Position numbers and translations under genes: made by a program. Under the pieces are notes generated by a model. That model ran no database searches and had not been told where the DNA came from. It worked only from the letters and a program-made list of their open reading frames with translations. Positions 1 through 10,164 of a stretch of 64,000 nt of DNA are shown here, in pieces. Location: the NCBI GenBank assembly GCA_020002185.1, contig CM034534.1, positions 68,976,946 to 69,040,945 of the forward strand, in the 5' to 3' direction. Numbering within the stretch: the first letter of the stretch is position 1; every line of letters starts with the position of its first letter. Source of the DNA: Paraescarpia echinospica (Eukaryota > Annelida > Polychaeta > Sabellida > Siboglinidae).

Positions 1-245
1 CCTGTCTCCCCAATGTGCTAAGCAGCACAATTCTTGCACGGTATTTGGTACACCAGTTCGCTCTGTTGTTCTAGCTCTACTTTGTCTTTGGGATGTACCA
101 ACAGGCGCCTGAGGGTGGTGTGGGGAAGCATGGCTGTTGTTACTCCATATTTCTCTGAGACCCCCTATACATATGGGATGACTATTTGGCTCCGGTAGTT
201 TCTGTCCTGGTGTACCACATACCGGTGTACCAAGTATCGAGCAAG
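1..245 (-). mobile_element. Penelope-like element fragment (end of RT, start of GIY-YIG domain)
   Basis: Read on the minus strand, this stretch is open apart from two stops. It contains the segment linking the reverse transcriptase to the GIY-YIG nuclease of Penelope-like retroelements: a GVSEKYG block, then TLRRLLVHPKDK, then VYQIPCKNC, then a stop, then IGETG. The VYxIPCxxC...YIGETG signature belongs to the Penelope-like GIY-YIG endonuclease, which nicks target DNA. Stops fall before GVSEK and before the IGETG block, so the copy is dead. It runs off the left end of the window. Family assignment rests on these motifs read by eye. Confidence 0.7.
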
Positions 246-924
246 AATTGTTGATCCCGATCACATGCTATACCAGCCTGGTTTCCCTAAGTTCTTCCTC
301 CAGTTCTTGTATCTGTTCATCTTTTAGTAGTGTTCTTTTAATATTATATATATTGTTGTACTCCAAAAACACATTTATAGTGTATCATTGATATGGTTTT
401 GCTTTAATGTGTTAAATCATTAAAACGATGAATTATACTTTACTCTCATAATAATAAATAATACATTTTATTTGATATAGCGTCACATCCAGTATTGTTC
501 GTGGCGCTTCACAACATATTTAAATATATAAAAATGGTAGAATTGCAATAAATATGTATATGTATATTAATTTAAAATATATATTAGTGGTAAAGAATAA
601 AATAAATAAATACATACATGTTGAATAATGTAGAATTTCTAAATAAAGAAGTAAATAAATAGCAGTCAAAATTAAATAATATTAATAATAATCAGTCTAG
701 CACAATAACTGTATAAAAATAATACTAATAAATAAATCTATATGTATGATTGATAATAATAAATAATTTATTAAAACATTTGGTATAAAATAGTTTACGT
801 GAGGAATAATGAATAATCATTATACGAATACGATAACTAATTAAAATTGGTTTTAGTAGAGGGCAGTGTTCATCTAGAGTGACACTAATATGAAACACAA
901 AAGAAATGAGTCTTCAGACGACAG
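246..924. other. AT-rich non-coding stretch
   Basis: Very AT-rich DNA with many TAAATAA runs and no convincing reading frame. The right end (about 840-924) may be the 3' untranslated region of the minus-strand retroelement that follows. Nothing else is seen. Confidence 0.6.
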
Positions 925-2138
925 TTGAAGCTGGCGAGAGTTTCACAGGTTTTAACAACACTTGGTAAAGTGTTCCATAGGGACGCAGCAGCTACAGCGA
1001 ACGAGCCGTCCCCAGCCTTGATACAAGTGCGCTTCACTTCCTACCTTGTTACTGCTCGCAGAGCGCTGTGCTCTTGCCGCTTGATATGGGTGCACGCGTT
1101 CACACAGGTATACGGGCGCGTCATTGTGCATGGCTTTGTACGCGAGTACCAGTATCTTGTAATCCACTCTGCGCGCAACTCTGCGCGCAACAGGCAGCCA
1201 AAGAAGTTTGCGTAACAGGGGCGTGGCGCTGTCACTACCTGGACGACGCAGGATCAGTCTGGCAGCCGAGTTGAGTATTCGTTGCAGACGCGCGATGTTA
1301 ACTGCAGACATGCCGTACAAGAGTGCGTCGCAGTAGTCAATCCGCGATGTGATGATGGCATTAACTACGCGTTCCTTTGTCGGTTTGGGTAAAAAAATGG
1401 CTAATCTTATTTATGTGGCGGAGGTAGAATGAGCATGCGCTGACAGTTTGCGACACTTGCTTTTTCATATCTAGGTGCCTGTCAATGAAGACACCGATAC
1501 TTTGAACACATCGTGAAGCTGTAATTGTAGAGCCACCAACGCGAATCACAGTGCCACCAACAATTGCATCCGCATACATGGGTACAATCGGAAGATACTG
1601 TGTCTTGCCGTCGTTCATGTACATAGAATTCCATGCCATCCAGTTCTTTATTTCATCCAAACAGTCCTCCATTTTTTGAACCGCAGCCGTTAAAGCGGAA
1701 AGATTCGGGTCGACATGTGAGTAGATATGTAAGTCGTCAGCATAGTGGTGGAAGAATAGTCCATGGGCTCGAATAATGTCACCGATAGGTTGGACATATA
1801 ATGAAAAGAGCAGTGGTCCAAGGACAGAGCCTTGCGGGACACCTGTCGTTAAAGTAGTAGTACTTGACGATTGGTTACCGATTACTATTCGCTGCGTCCG
1901 GTCTTGCAGGTACGAAGTCATCCCGTCCAGTGCTTTTCCAATAAAGCCATAGCGCAAACGTAGACGCTTAATCAAGATGTCATAGTTGATAGTTTCGAAG
2001 GCGGCACTAAAATCAACGAGAACCAAGATGGTTCCTTGTTTATTGTCCATGGCTGTTTTGATGGCACTTGTAACGTACAGTAGCGCGGTTTCGGTCGAAT
2101 GTTTTTTTCGATAAGCTTGTGTTAAATGGTACAAAATA
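925..2138 (-). pseudogene. L2/CR1-type non-LTR retrotransposon, RT and C-terminal part, 5'-truncated
   Basis: Read from 2138 down to 925. The frame opens inside the reverse transcriptase (QAYRKKHSTETALL) and continues through the palm (VLVDFSAAFETI), the GVPQGSVLGPLLFSLY block and the catalytic HHYADDLHIY motif. The frame breaks near 1340-1380 beside a run of A/T, and a second frame carries the C-terminal region (NSAARLILRRPGSDSATPLL..LLWLPV). The SAARLIL...LHWLPV-like tail is typical of L2/CR1-group elements. The endonuclease and all 5' sequence are missing, as expected for a 5'-truncated insertion. It is not functional. The clade is an inference; RT identity is certain. Confidence 0.85.
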
Positions 2139-2603
2139 TATGTATTATAACTGCAAATTTAATGTGTTTTAATGAACCATTTTGTTGTTCTTTAAATATA
2201 GGTGTTTGAGGAGGAAAGTGTTTGTTTATGAGACAGCCTACTGCTTTCAATGGCCATAGTTACTAATGAGATGGTTACATGCATCATATGAGTTTTGTTG
2301 ATTCGATGGTGCATTTAGATCAATTAAATTTCATTCTGAGCTCAGTATCAAATGACCCTTATTTTTCTAATAGTTTGTTTATACCAGTTCAAAAAATACA
2401 TTAAAAAGTTGTACGTACAAGTGAGCTGGCACGTCTTAGTGGATTGGTTTGGTTATTCACAATTTTTTTTGTAAACCACATATATTCATGTGAATTAGGT
2501 ACCTTTAAAAGGAGGCAGTGTGTTCCTTATTTGCTTATTAATTAATTAATTATTCTTATCTTATACTAAATATGTTGAACGTATACAGTCCACCAAAATT
2601 ACC
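2139..2603. other. Non-coding, probably intronic
   Basis: AT-rich sequence with no coding signal on either strand. It lies upstream of the PDCD11 exons and may be intron. Confidence 0.4.
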
Positions 2604-2738
2604 AAATTGTGTATAGTAGGCCCGTAACAATGTTCGCATTTTGAAAGTTTCCACCCACAACACGTTCAAATTGTGTTTAGTAAATCCGTAACAATGTTTG
2701 CAGTTTGAAGGTTTCCACCCACAACATGTTCAAATTCT
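2604..2738 (+). repeat. 64-bp tandem duplication
   Basis: Two adjacent copies of a ~64 bp unit (2604-2667 and 2668-2731), each starting CAAATTGTGT and ending CCACCCACAACA(C/T)GTT, followed by the first bases of a third. The copies differ at about ten positions. Confidence 0.8.
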
Positions 2739-2940
2739 AAACAAAACATACATTTTCAAAACTTTTTAGTAGTATTGCCGAACTGAGTTAACCGCAATAC
2801 GCCTTGATATTCAGCGATGTTCCCATGTTCAACACAACCAATTCAGCTGACTTCCTGTTATAAACTACTACGCTGGCTGTTTCCTAGTAGAGAAACAGAC
2901 AGACTCCCTTTAGCCTACTGGTGTCAAGGCAGGTTATCAG

Positions 2941-3327
2941 CAGGCCGTTAGCCAGAAATAATTTTAATCAAAAGTGTGTCTTTTAGCGAGCGAATAGCTC
3001 GCGTGGACGCGTCAATCACAGCCATTATTGGCCAGTTTAATATTTTTATTGACAAGCCAGTGTCACGTGAGCCATTAAATTGGCTTACACAGTATTAATT
3101 GAATAAATTGTATTAAATTAATACTGATACATATAATTTGTTTCACTACGAGTTGTGCCAATGATAGTCGTCAATGTTGGTCCCTAAATTTGGAATTATT
3201 AGTTAATCTAGTGGCCAGCTGGCCCTCTCTATATTCCACTGGTCTTATCAATTGCAAACACCCATATTGGTCAGTCAACTGCCAGTCTTGAAGACGCGCA
3301 GCCCGGTTTCTGGCTAAACACATGGTT
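2941..3327 (+). repeat. Diverged intronic duplication, copy A
   Basis: About 385 bp that recurs at 4502-4885. Shared landmarks in order are GTTAGCCAGAA, AATCAAAAGTGTG, TTGTGCCAATGATAGTC, GTTAATCTAGTGGCCAGCTG, TGCCAGTCTT.AAGACGCGCAG and TGGCTAA. It ends about 45 bp before the splice acceptor of the penultimate PDCD11 exon. It could be an intron-spanning duplication or two copies of an uncharacterised repeat. Confidence 0.8.
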
Positions 3328-3371
3328 GTCAGTCTTAATTGTAGGTTGAGATATTCGATCGTCCATTCCAG

Positions 3372-5078
3372 ATGTCGACATGATTGTTAAGTTCGCACAA
3401 ATGGCGTTCAAGTTCAGTGACCCGGAACGTGGTCGTACAGTATTAGAGAACATTCTGAGTAACTATCCGAAGTGGTGCGACCTTTATTCAGTCTACATCC
3501 ACATGGTCACCAAACTCGGTGATCCGGAACCTGTCAGGTGGGTGAGGTCATGTTACGCATGACTGATGCGATTTTGCGACATTTTCACGTTTATTTACCA
3601 TATGTCACATATTTTTGGAGATTGCACAACAACCTATGTCGCATGATTAATAAAATATAAATTATTTATCAGAATTTTTTAGTTACATACATTTTCTTCT
3701 GGAAGAAACCGGAAGAAACTATTTCGTCCGGGGTGGAAAAAACATTGAAAAAATGCCGTTCGGAAGACACTGCAAACTCTGCAGTGTACCAATTTCAGTT
3801 ATTGTTAAATGGTCTTGTCCCTGGAACGTGTAATTATCCCAACCCACCCTACAGTCAGATGAGAGCAAGCCTCCTTTGAGTAATATACGTGGGATTTTCG
3901 GAGTAACGATAATGACTATAGCCCCATCTACACAATGTTTTACTCGGGATGCGCGTCTACACAGTAAAAAAATGCCGTGCTAAATTGCCCCGCTAAAAGT
4001 TAGCCCCAACTATGTTAGCCCCAAACTTGTAGGTGGGCCAGTCTTCAGCTGTACTCATGAAGATGGCTAGCCTAGCTAGATGCGACATTGGTTTAACCCA
4101 GTCTATATTAGCCCGGGTTAACTTAAACGCAGATTAAAACATCGTCCATTATGATGCATCTGATGATATGTTCACGTGTATATATATTATTGAAACTAGA
4201 GTTGTTATTACCAAGTGCCTTCACAAATATGATGTGTCTACCATTATATTTGGATTGAATGGTATATGTGATTTAACATAATTTAAATACCTAACTATGA
4301 TGTTGTCTGCCTCAAAACTTGAATTCTTCGGGTGAATCAATTCAACCACCATTAACCATCAAAAAATTTACATACAAGGATTTCATTTGTATCATTGTGA
4401 AGCTGAAATGTTGCCCCTTTGACATAAAACTAATAATTCTATCCTGCCAAAATGTACCCTTACGACGTGTCACATATTTGGAAAGGTGTGATAAATCATG
4501 GCAAGCCGTTAGCCAGAAGTAATTTTTTGCCAGTCTTGAATTAATCAAAAGTGTGCCTTTTTGTGCACGAACGGCTTGCGTGGTAGCTACTCATGTTAAT
4601 CTTGGCCATTAAGGATTGGTCAGTTTAGTTTTTTTATGTAAAACCTGCGTCATCTGAGCCAATTTTATTTAATTAATACTGATCCATTTGATTTGTTTCA
4701 CTACCAGTTGTGCCAATGATAGTCATTAATGTGGGCTTCTAGACATGATACTATTAGTTAATCTAGTGGCCAGCTGGCCCCCTCTAAATTCCATCAGTGT
4801 CATCAGTTGTAATTACCCATCTTGGCAGTCATCTGCCAGTCTTTAAGACGCGCAGACTGGTCTTTGGCTAAGCCACAGAAACATGGTAAAGTGGCTCACT
4901 TCGTTTGTAGCTGTTGTTTTGTTTCAGGCAACTCTTTGAGAGGGTCATACAGCTGAAAGTATTAAAGAAGATAAAGTTCTTCTTCAAGAAATACCTCGAG
5001 TTTGAACAGCGACACGGCTCAGAAGAGACAGTTAAGGCCGTGAAACTGCAGGCTGTCGAGTCAAAGGTCGTGGCCTAG
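3372..5078 (+). CDS. PDCD11: PDCD11/RRP5 homologue, last two exons (join 3372-3537, 4928-5078)
   Basis: Two exons encode the C-terminal HAT/TPR-like repeats of the ribosome-biogenesis factor RRP5 (PDCD11), a nucleolar protein needed for 18S and 5.8S rRNA processing. Exon 1 follows a CCATTCCAG acceptor and reads IVKFAQMAFKFSDPERGRT, then NYPKWCDLYSVYIHM, and ends GTCAG|GTGGGT. Exon 2 follows TTTGTTTCAG and reads QLFERVIQLK, then KFFFKKYLEFEQRHGSEE. It ends in TAG at 5076. The split AG|G codon keeps phase, so the junction is coherent. The order and spacing match the C-terminus of the animal family. Earlier exons are not seen in the window. A partial duplicate of the gene cannot be excluded. Confidence 0.85.
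4502..4885 (+). repeat. Diverged intronic duplication, copy B
   Basis: Second copy of the 2941-3327 sequence, in the same orientation. It again ends ~45 bp before a PDCD11 splice acceptor (exon start 4928). Roughly three quarters of positions agree by eye, with several small indels. Confidence 0.8.
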
Positions 5079-5160
5079 ATGTGCAACAAGTCGGGTCGGA
5101 GGTTGTGGCCTAGATGTGCACCAAGTCGAGTGAAAGGTCATGGCTTAGACGTGCAACAGT
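5056..5160 (+). repeat. 35-bp tandem repeat spanning the PDCD11 stop codon
   Basis: Three 35-bp units start at 5056, 5091 and 5126 (TCGAGTCAAAGG / TCGGGTCGGAGG / TCGAGTGAAAGG). The PDCD11 stop TAG lies in unit 1; equivalent TAGs occur in units 2 and 3. The last codons of the protein are therefore repeat-derived. Confidence 0.9.
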
Positions 5161-5493
5161 TACCGAATTAATTTGGTATGTGTGGGAAATCAACAAATGT
5201 GTGTGCTACGCTGAATTATTGAATCGGTGGTGGCGGCCTACACTAACAACAATCGCCACATGAACACTGACTGTACAAATCTTCCAAATTAGCACAGTAA
5301 TATAGTGGCATGGATCTCGTAGCAGGGGATTATTTCAAATATGTTCGGTCAAAGTTTTGTTGGTGGCGCCACTTACGGAATGTATATTTCCCGAATTACG
5401 CAAGCATTCTGATCTGTTTATGGATGCCAAATATGTACAGCGAGCAAGCGGATTTAGTGGTTATGTCGACTTTAATGAAATATTACACTTTCA

Positions 5494-5499
5494 AATAAA
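5494..5499 (+). promoter_or_regulatory. Candidate polyadenylation signal
   Basis: AATAAA about 415 bp after the PDCD11 stop codon; plausible end of its 3' untranslated region. Confidence 0.4.
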
Positions 5500-6517
5500 C
5501 GATATGTAGACAGTACTCGAAACTATTTCTGTAAATTTAAACATGATACCAAACATCTGTGGATTGCAGTTCGTTCTTCATAGAAACATAGACCATATTA
5601 TCGAAGAGTTTTATGGATGCCATATATATGCATAGTGGGCTATGTCATTTTTGAGGACTTTGAAATGAGTGTATATTATAGTATATATTTTCAGTTTCCG
5701 GTATTTACTGATGAAGGTACATACGCATTTGTTTTTCATCTATGACTGAAACTACTGATAGTATCACCGTGCCTGTTCTTCTGATGGTTGTGTAGTATTT
5801 GCATGTATTATGATTATATGCAAATACTCTTGTATACTTATCTCATGCACCATTGTATGGCACCTTGTCTACGAGGAATCAAAACAGGTCTTCCCACCAG
5901 AAGGTTAAGCCGAACCAGCACACATTTTTCTAGGTCTTCCCAGCCAGCTTTGTTTACTCTCATATGTGTCTTCATCAGGTGCCAAGCAGTATGCCTCTTA
6001 GGATCCTGGTGGCATAAATGTCAGAGCAGTATGTTGGATGCTATTTCAGTAGTATATCGCGTCCCTCAGGAGTTACGGATGATTATGAGCGAAGCAAATG
6101 CAAGACAGTAGTTCCGATTCCCATGTTAAAATATAGGGAAATACCCGGATGTTGCTCTTGCTCCGTTCATAATAATTCCAATTTGTAATCATTTTCACCC
6201 AAAAAGAATAGGTATAAAAGGGGTAAGTTGAACTATAAAAATAAGGCAAAACGTCAATTCGATTTATCGTACAGGTATACGACGACTTTTTGAGTTCGAT
6301 GTACCAAGTTACCCCTAATTTTTAGCCCTACAAATCCTATGTTAAAAGATAGGGGAAATTTGTTTGTCACGCTCGCGAGCGTGCGCGCCCGGGAACGACG
6401 ACGACGCGACGCCGTAAACAAGCGCTCTTTCTAATGGGGAGATGTGTGCGAGTTGAGATATTGAGATACTGCAGGGGTAAAATATTGACACTTTCTCTTG
6501 GGTGTCTGAATAAAATT
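5500..6517. other. Intergenic, no clear gene
   Basis: No supported coding sequence. The segments around 6123-6140 and 6338-6358 share ATGTTAAAA(T/G)ATAGGG. A GC-rich patch with CGACGACGACGCGACGCC lies near 6393. Part of this may be remnant of the degenerate Polinton that follows, but nothing in it is recognisable. Confidence 0.4.
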
Positions 6518-7217
6518 TAACGAATGCGTGTATCGTGGAACGTTTCAGTCATACTGTAAGACCCGTATTTCACGAAAAAACCAGACGTTAAAGTGCCTTG
6601 ACGTATTACACCACCTAGTCGATTCGTACAACGACAGTTATCATAGAAGTATTGGCATGGCGCCGTCTGAAGTGAACGTGTTCAATCAATAAGAGGTTTG
6701 GCAAAGATTGTACGGAAATGAAGGACACAGAAAAGTCAAACCGGTTTTAAAAGTGGGCGATCACGTACGTATCAACAAAGTCAAGATACAATAAAAAAGT
6801 TACTTACCCAACTGGAGTGACGAGATATTTACCGTCAAAGCAGTTCATCGTTCCGACCCGCCCGTTTATTGTTTAATCGATGATCAAGATTCGCCGATAG
6901 AGGGAACATTTTACGAACAAGAACTACATAAAGTGGTTGTGGCCAAAGATAAACTCTATCGTATCGAGACAGTGTTGCAGCAGTGCAAACGGGGAAGAAA
7001 GACCTGGGCCCTGGTCAAGTGGGTAGGGTATCCCGACTGTTTTAACAGCTGGTTGGATGAATCATTTCTCGTAGCATATAAAAACAAGTACACACCGGAC
7101 AGGAAAATCACTGAAATCGCTCACTCAAATCACTCACCCAAATCAGAAAAATCACTAAAATCACTCACTCAAGCCTGCACTCACTCACTAGAAATTTGTA
7201 TTGTTGGTAGGACTTAG
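6518..7217 (+). pseudogene. Decayed Polinton-type integrase, C-terminal part with chromodomain
   Basis: Reading across broken frames, the segment begins at the catalytic-glutamate block (IVERF, ~6545), then SYNDSYHRSIGMAPSEV (~6625), EVWQRLYG, GDHVRI, a YLPNWSDEIFTVKAVHR block (~6810) and GTFYEQEL. The last open frame (6933-7217) holds a chromodomain, including WALVKWVGYPDCFNSWLD. This order (end of rve core, SH3-like domain, chromodomain) is that of Polinton integrases. At least three stops and one frameshift are present. It is AT-richer than the intact Polinton at 17.8-34.4 kb and clearly from another family. The N-terminal half is missing. The tail is a (TCAC)-rich low-complexity stretch. 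Confidence 0.8.
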
Positions 7218-7334
7218 AAAGGTTGTTGGCTGCCAGTAAAACAGTCGATGAGCTCATGATGCAGGTGTTTATTGTTCAAATGCAAACAACGAAATGAACC
7301 ACGAGTTGAATTTTACGCACTAAAACATGAACTC

Positions 7335-7742
7335 GTGCTCCTTTTATACCTGTCTATTTGCTCCCATGCTCCCTTTTTACCTGTCTACTCGCTCCATTGC
7401 TCCCTTTTTACCTGTCTATTCTCTCCATTGCTCCCTTTTACCTGTCTATTTGCTCTTTTGCTCCCTTTTTACCTGTCTATTCGCTCCATTGCTCCCATTA
7501 TACCTGTCCATTTGTTCCTTTGATCCCTTTTTACCTGTATATTTGCTCCCGGGCTCCCTTTTTACCTGTCTGTTTGTTCCCATGCTCCCTTTTACCTGTC
7601 TATGTGCTCCTTTGCTCCCTTTTTACCTGTCTGTTTGCTCCTTGCCTCCCTCTTACCTGTCTATTTGCTCCCATGCTCCCTTTTTATTTGTCTATTTGCT
7701 CCTTTGCTCCCTTTTTACCTGTATAGTTGCTCCGTTTTGCTG
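7335..7742 (+). repeat. 31-bp minisatellite, ~13 units
   Basis: Pyrimidine-rich units of ~31 bp built on GCTCCCTTTTTACCTGTCTA. Because 31 is not a multiple of 3, several frames remain open and give near-identical repetitive peptides (TCLFAPLLPFYL). These are not genes. Confidence 0.95.
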
Positions 7743-7768
7743 AATTGACCTGTGTACCTAGGTGAATG

Positions 7769-8146
7769 TTGGTCTAAGTTTGATTCTTGGAGCTCACTGG
7801 TCTAAGTTTTGTTCGTGCAACTAACTCGTCAAAGTTTAGTTCGTGGAATTATCTGGTCTAAGTTTGTTTCGTGCAACTTGGTTGTCTAAGTTTGATTCAT
7901 GCAACTAGCTGGTCTAAGTTTGGTTCGTGGAAGGCAGTTGTCTAAGTTTGGTTAGTGGCACCTCGCTTGTTTAAATTTTGTTCTTGAAGCTTACTGGTCT
8001 AAGTTTTGTTCGTGGAAGTCGGTAGTCTAACTTTGGTTCGTGGAACAAGCTGGTCTAAGTTTGGTTCGTGCTACTTGGTTGTCTAAGGTTGGTTCGTTCA
8101 ACCTGGTTGTCTAAGTTTGATTCGTGCAACTTGTAGGTCTAAGTTT
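7769..8146 (+). repeat. 28-bp minisatellite, ~14 units, interrupted by a retrotransposon
   Basis: Units of ~28 bp built on TGGTCTAAGTTTGGTTCGTG. The array resumes for about two units at 12199-12260, on the far side of the element inserted at 8154-12191. Confidence 0.9.
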
Positions 8147-8517
8147 GATTCTTCTTCTTTGTGTTAGGCAGCCACCATCCGTTGAGCAGATCGAGTCTGC
8201 TCGGAGATTTTGCTGCACTTTGGGGGGCTGCTGTGCTTAATAAAATAATAGTTCATGCGCTAGGGATTAAAAGATAAATAAATTATTAAATACATTTAAA
8301 ATATAAATTTATAAACGAATAAGTTTTTTTTTATTTTTATTTATAAAAACTGTTTGTAAAAAGGCCCTGAGTCATAACAAGAGAAGTGGGGAAAAGTGGG
8401 TGATGTGTTAACTACTTGGAGTATCCGGCCAGACCAATCCGGCTGCCGTAGCGGTCACCGGGGTTAAACCCCGACCGGCACAGCTCCAGCTTTCATTTAC
8501 CCACTTTCGTTAACACA

Positions 8518-10160
8518 TCAGAATTTGAGGAGAGTGCAGACCCTGGTCTCAAAGGAGGCAGGAGCAGGAGCTTTGGTGATTTCATGAGGAAGGCTGTTCC
8601 ACTCTGGTATGGTTCTTGGGAAGAATGTCTTCTGTCTGTAGGCTGTCCGGTGATATGGGATGTTATAGGTGAGATCATTGGTGTATCGGGTGTTTCTTCT
8701 TGGGTGTTCAGCTGGTGTTGGTCTGTGCTTTGACTCGATGTGTATGAGTCCGTGGTGGAACTTACAGAAGGTGTTGAGTCGTGCTTTCTTTCTCCGCTGT
8801 TCAAGAGTTGGCCATCGCAGTTTTTGTAACATGGTGTCCACACTTGCTGTTTTTCGGTAGTCTCGTTTCACCCATCTGGCTGCCCGTCTTTGTACTTTCT
8901 CTAGTGCCTTGATGTTGGTTGCAGTGAAAGGGTCCCATACAGTACTGGCATACTCCAGCACAGGTCGGACAAATGCCTTGTATGAAGCTTCTTTTAACCT
9001 CTTGTTGGTCTTTTTATGTTTCGCCCGAGGAAGCCCAAGGTCTTATTGGCTTTGTTGTATACGTCTGTGATGAGGGAGTCCCAGCTGAAGTCAGAGGTGA
9101 ACTTGACTCCAAGGTATTTTGCCTCCGTGTCTGTGCTCAGAGTATATCCGTGGAGGTGGTATCGTGTAGCCAGAACTGTGCGCCTCCGGGTGATGCTCAC
9201 TGCAGTACACTTCTGGGGGTGAAAAGACATTCCACCGTTGCTCCCAGGCTGCTAATCTGTCAAGATCTTGCTGCAGGTCGTGTTGATCTTGTGGGCTGGT
9301 GAAAACCTTATGGCAGATTGTGTCATCCGCAAAGAGTCTGGGAGTAGAGGACAGTCCTGCTGGGAGATCGTTTATGTAAAGCAGGAACAGGCTAGGTCCT
9401 AGTACAGAACCTTGTGGGACACCAGATTCAACTGCCGTGAACGCTGATTGTGCTCCATTAACGACAACTGCCTGTTTTCTGTTGGAGAGGAAATTCTCAA
9501 TCCATCGGTGGACCCTTCCTGTTATGCCATAGTGCTGTATTTTGTGCATGAGGAGGCTGTGGCTCACTTTATCAAAAACATCCCTTTTCAAGAGCTTCAG
9601 ACACCTCATCCACGAATCCTAGCAGCTGGGACTCGCAGGATCTGCCACGACGAAATCCATGTTGCTCTGGACAGAGGATCTTGTGCTCTTCCAAGTATCT
9701 CATAATGGTGCTGACCACCACATGCTCAAGCAACTTGCAAGGTATGCTCGTGAGGGAGATGGGCCGGTAATGTTCAGGCTTGTACCTTTCCCCTTTCTTG
9801 AACACAGGTGTAATGTAGGCAGATTTCCAGTCCTTGGGTACAATGCCAGACTTCAGGGAAGCTCTGTAGATCAGGGTTATAGATGGTGCAACCTCTGATG
9901 CAACTTCCCTGAGGACTCGAGGGCTGATGCCATCAGGTCCACTAGCTTTAGTTGGTTTTAACTGCTTCAGGAGTTTCTCAATTCCGCTGACAGTGATGTT
10001 GATATTTTCACACCGGGGCTGATTCTGGTCAAGCTGAGGCATTGGGCACCTTGTGTCGAATTCCTCTTTAGTAAATGTTTCCTTTGTACTAAAGGCTGAC
10101 TGGAACTGCAGGTTCAGTAACTCAGCTTTCTCTGCGTCATTTGTGATCAGCTTGCCTTCT
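8518..10160 (-). pseudogene. Reverse transcriptase of the 8154-12191 element, frameshifted
   Basis: Continues the endonuclease polyprotein in three broken frames: ~10160-9572, 9609-9091 and 9230-8518. RT landmarks in order: KPTKASGPDGISPRVL, ITPVFKKGERYKPEHYRPIS, EQHGFRRGRSCE, SGVPQGSVLGPSLFLLYIND, the catalytic LFADDTI, and the thumb/C-terminal blocks KYLGVKFTSDFSWD and RPVLEYASTVWDPFTATN. It lost the reading frame near 9590, 9110 and 8980. It ends in a stop at 8518 (EFETRVCTLLKF-type C-terminus). The protein would synthesise cDNA by target-primed reverse transcription; this copy cannot. Confidence 0.85.
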
Positions 10161-10164
10161 TCTT

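Noticed and set aside
5876..6010. Minus-strand peptide with MRVNKAGWEDLEKC as a possible exon
   Set aside because: Short, no splice borders or family recognised; may be part of a dispersed repeat.
7327..7743. Phe/Leu/Cys-rich 138-codon frame
   Set aside because: 31-bp minisatellite; the same peptide appears in other frames because of the repeat.
7335..8146. CRISPR-like array
   Set aside because: Adjacent direct repeats without unique spacers; eukaryotic minisatellites.
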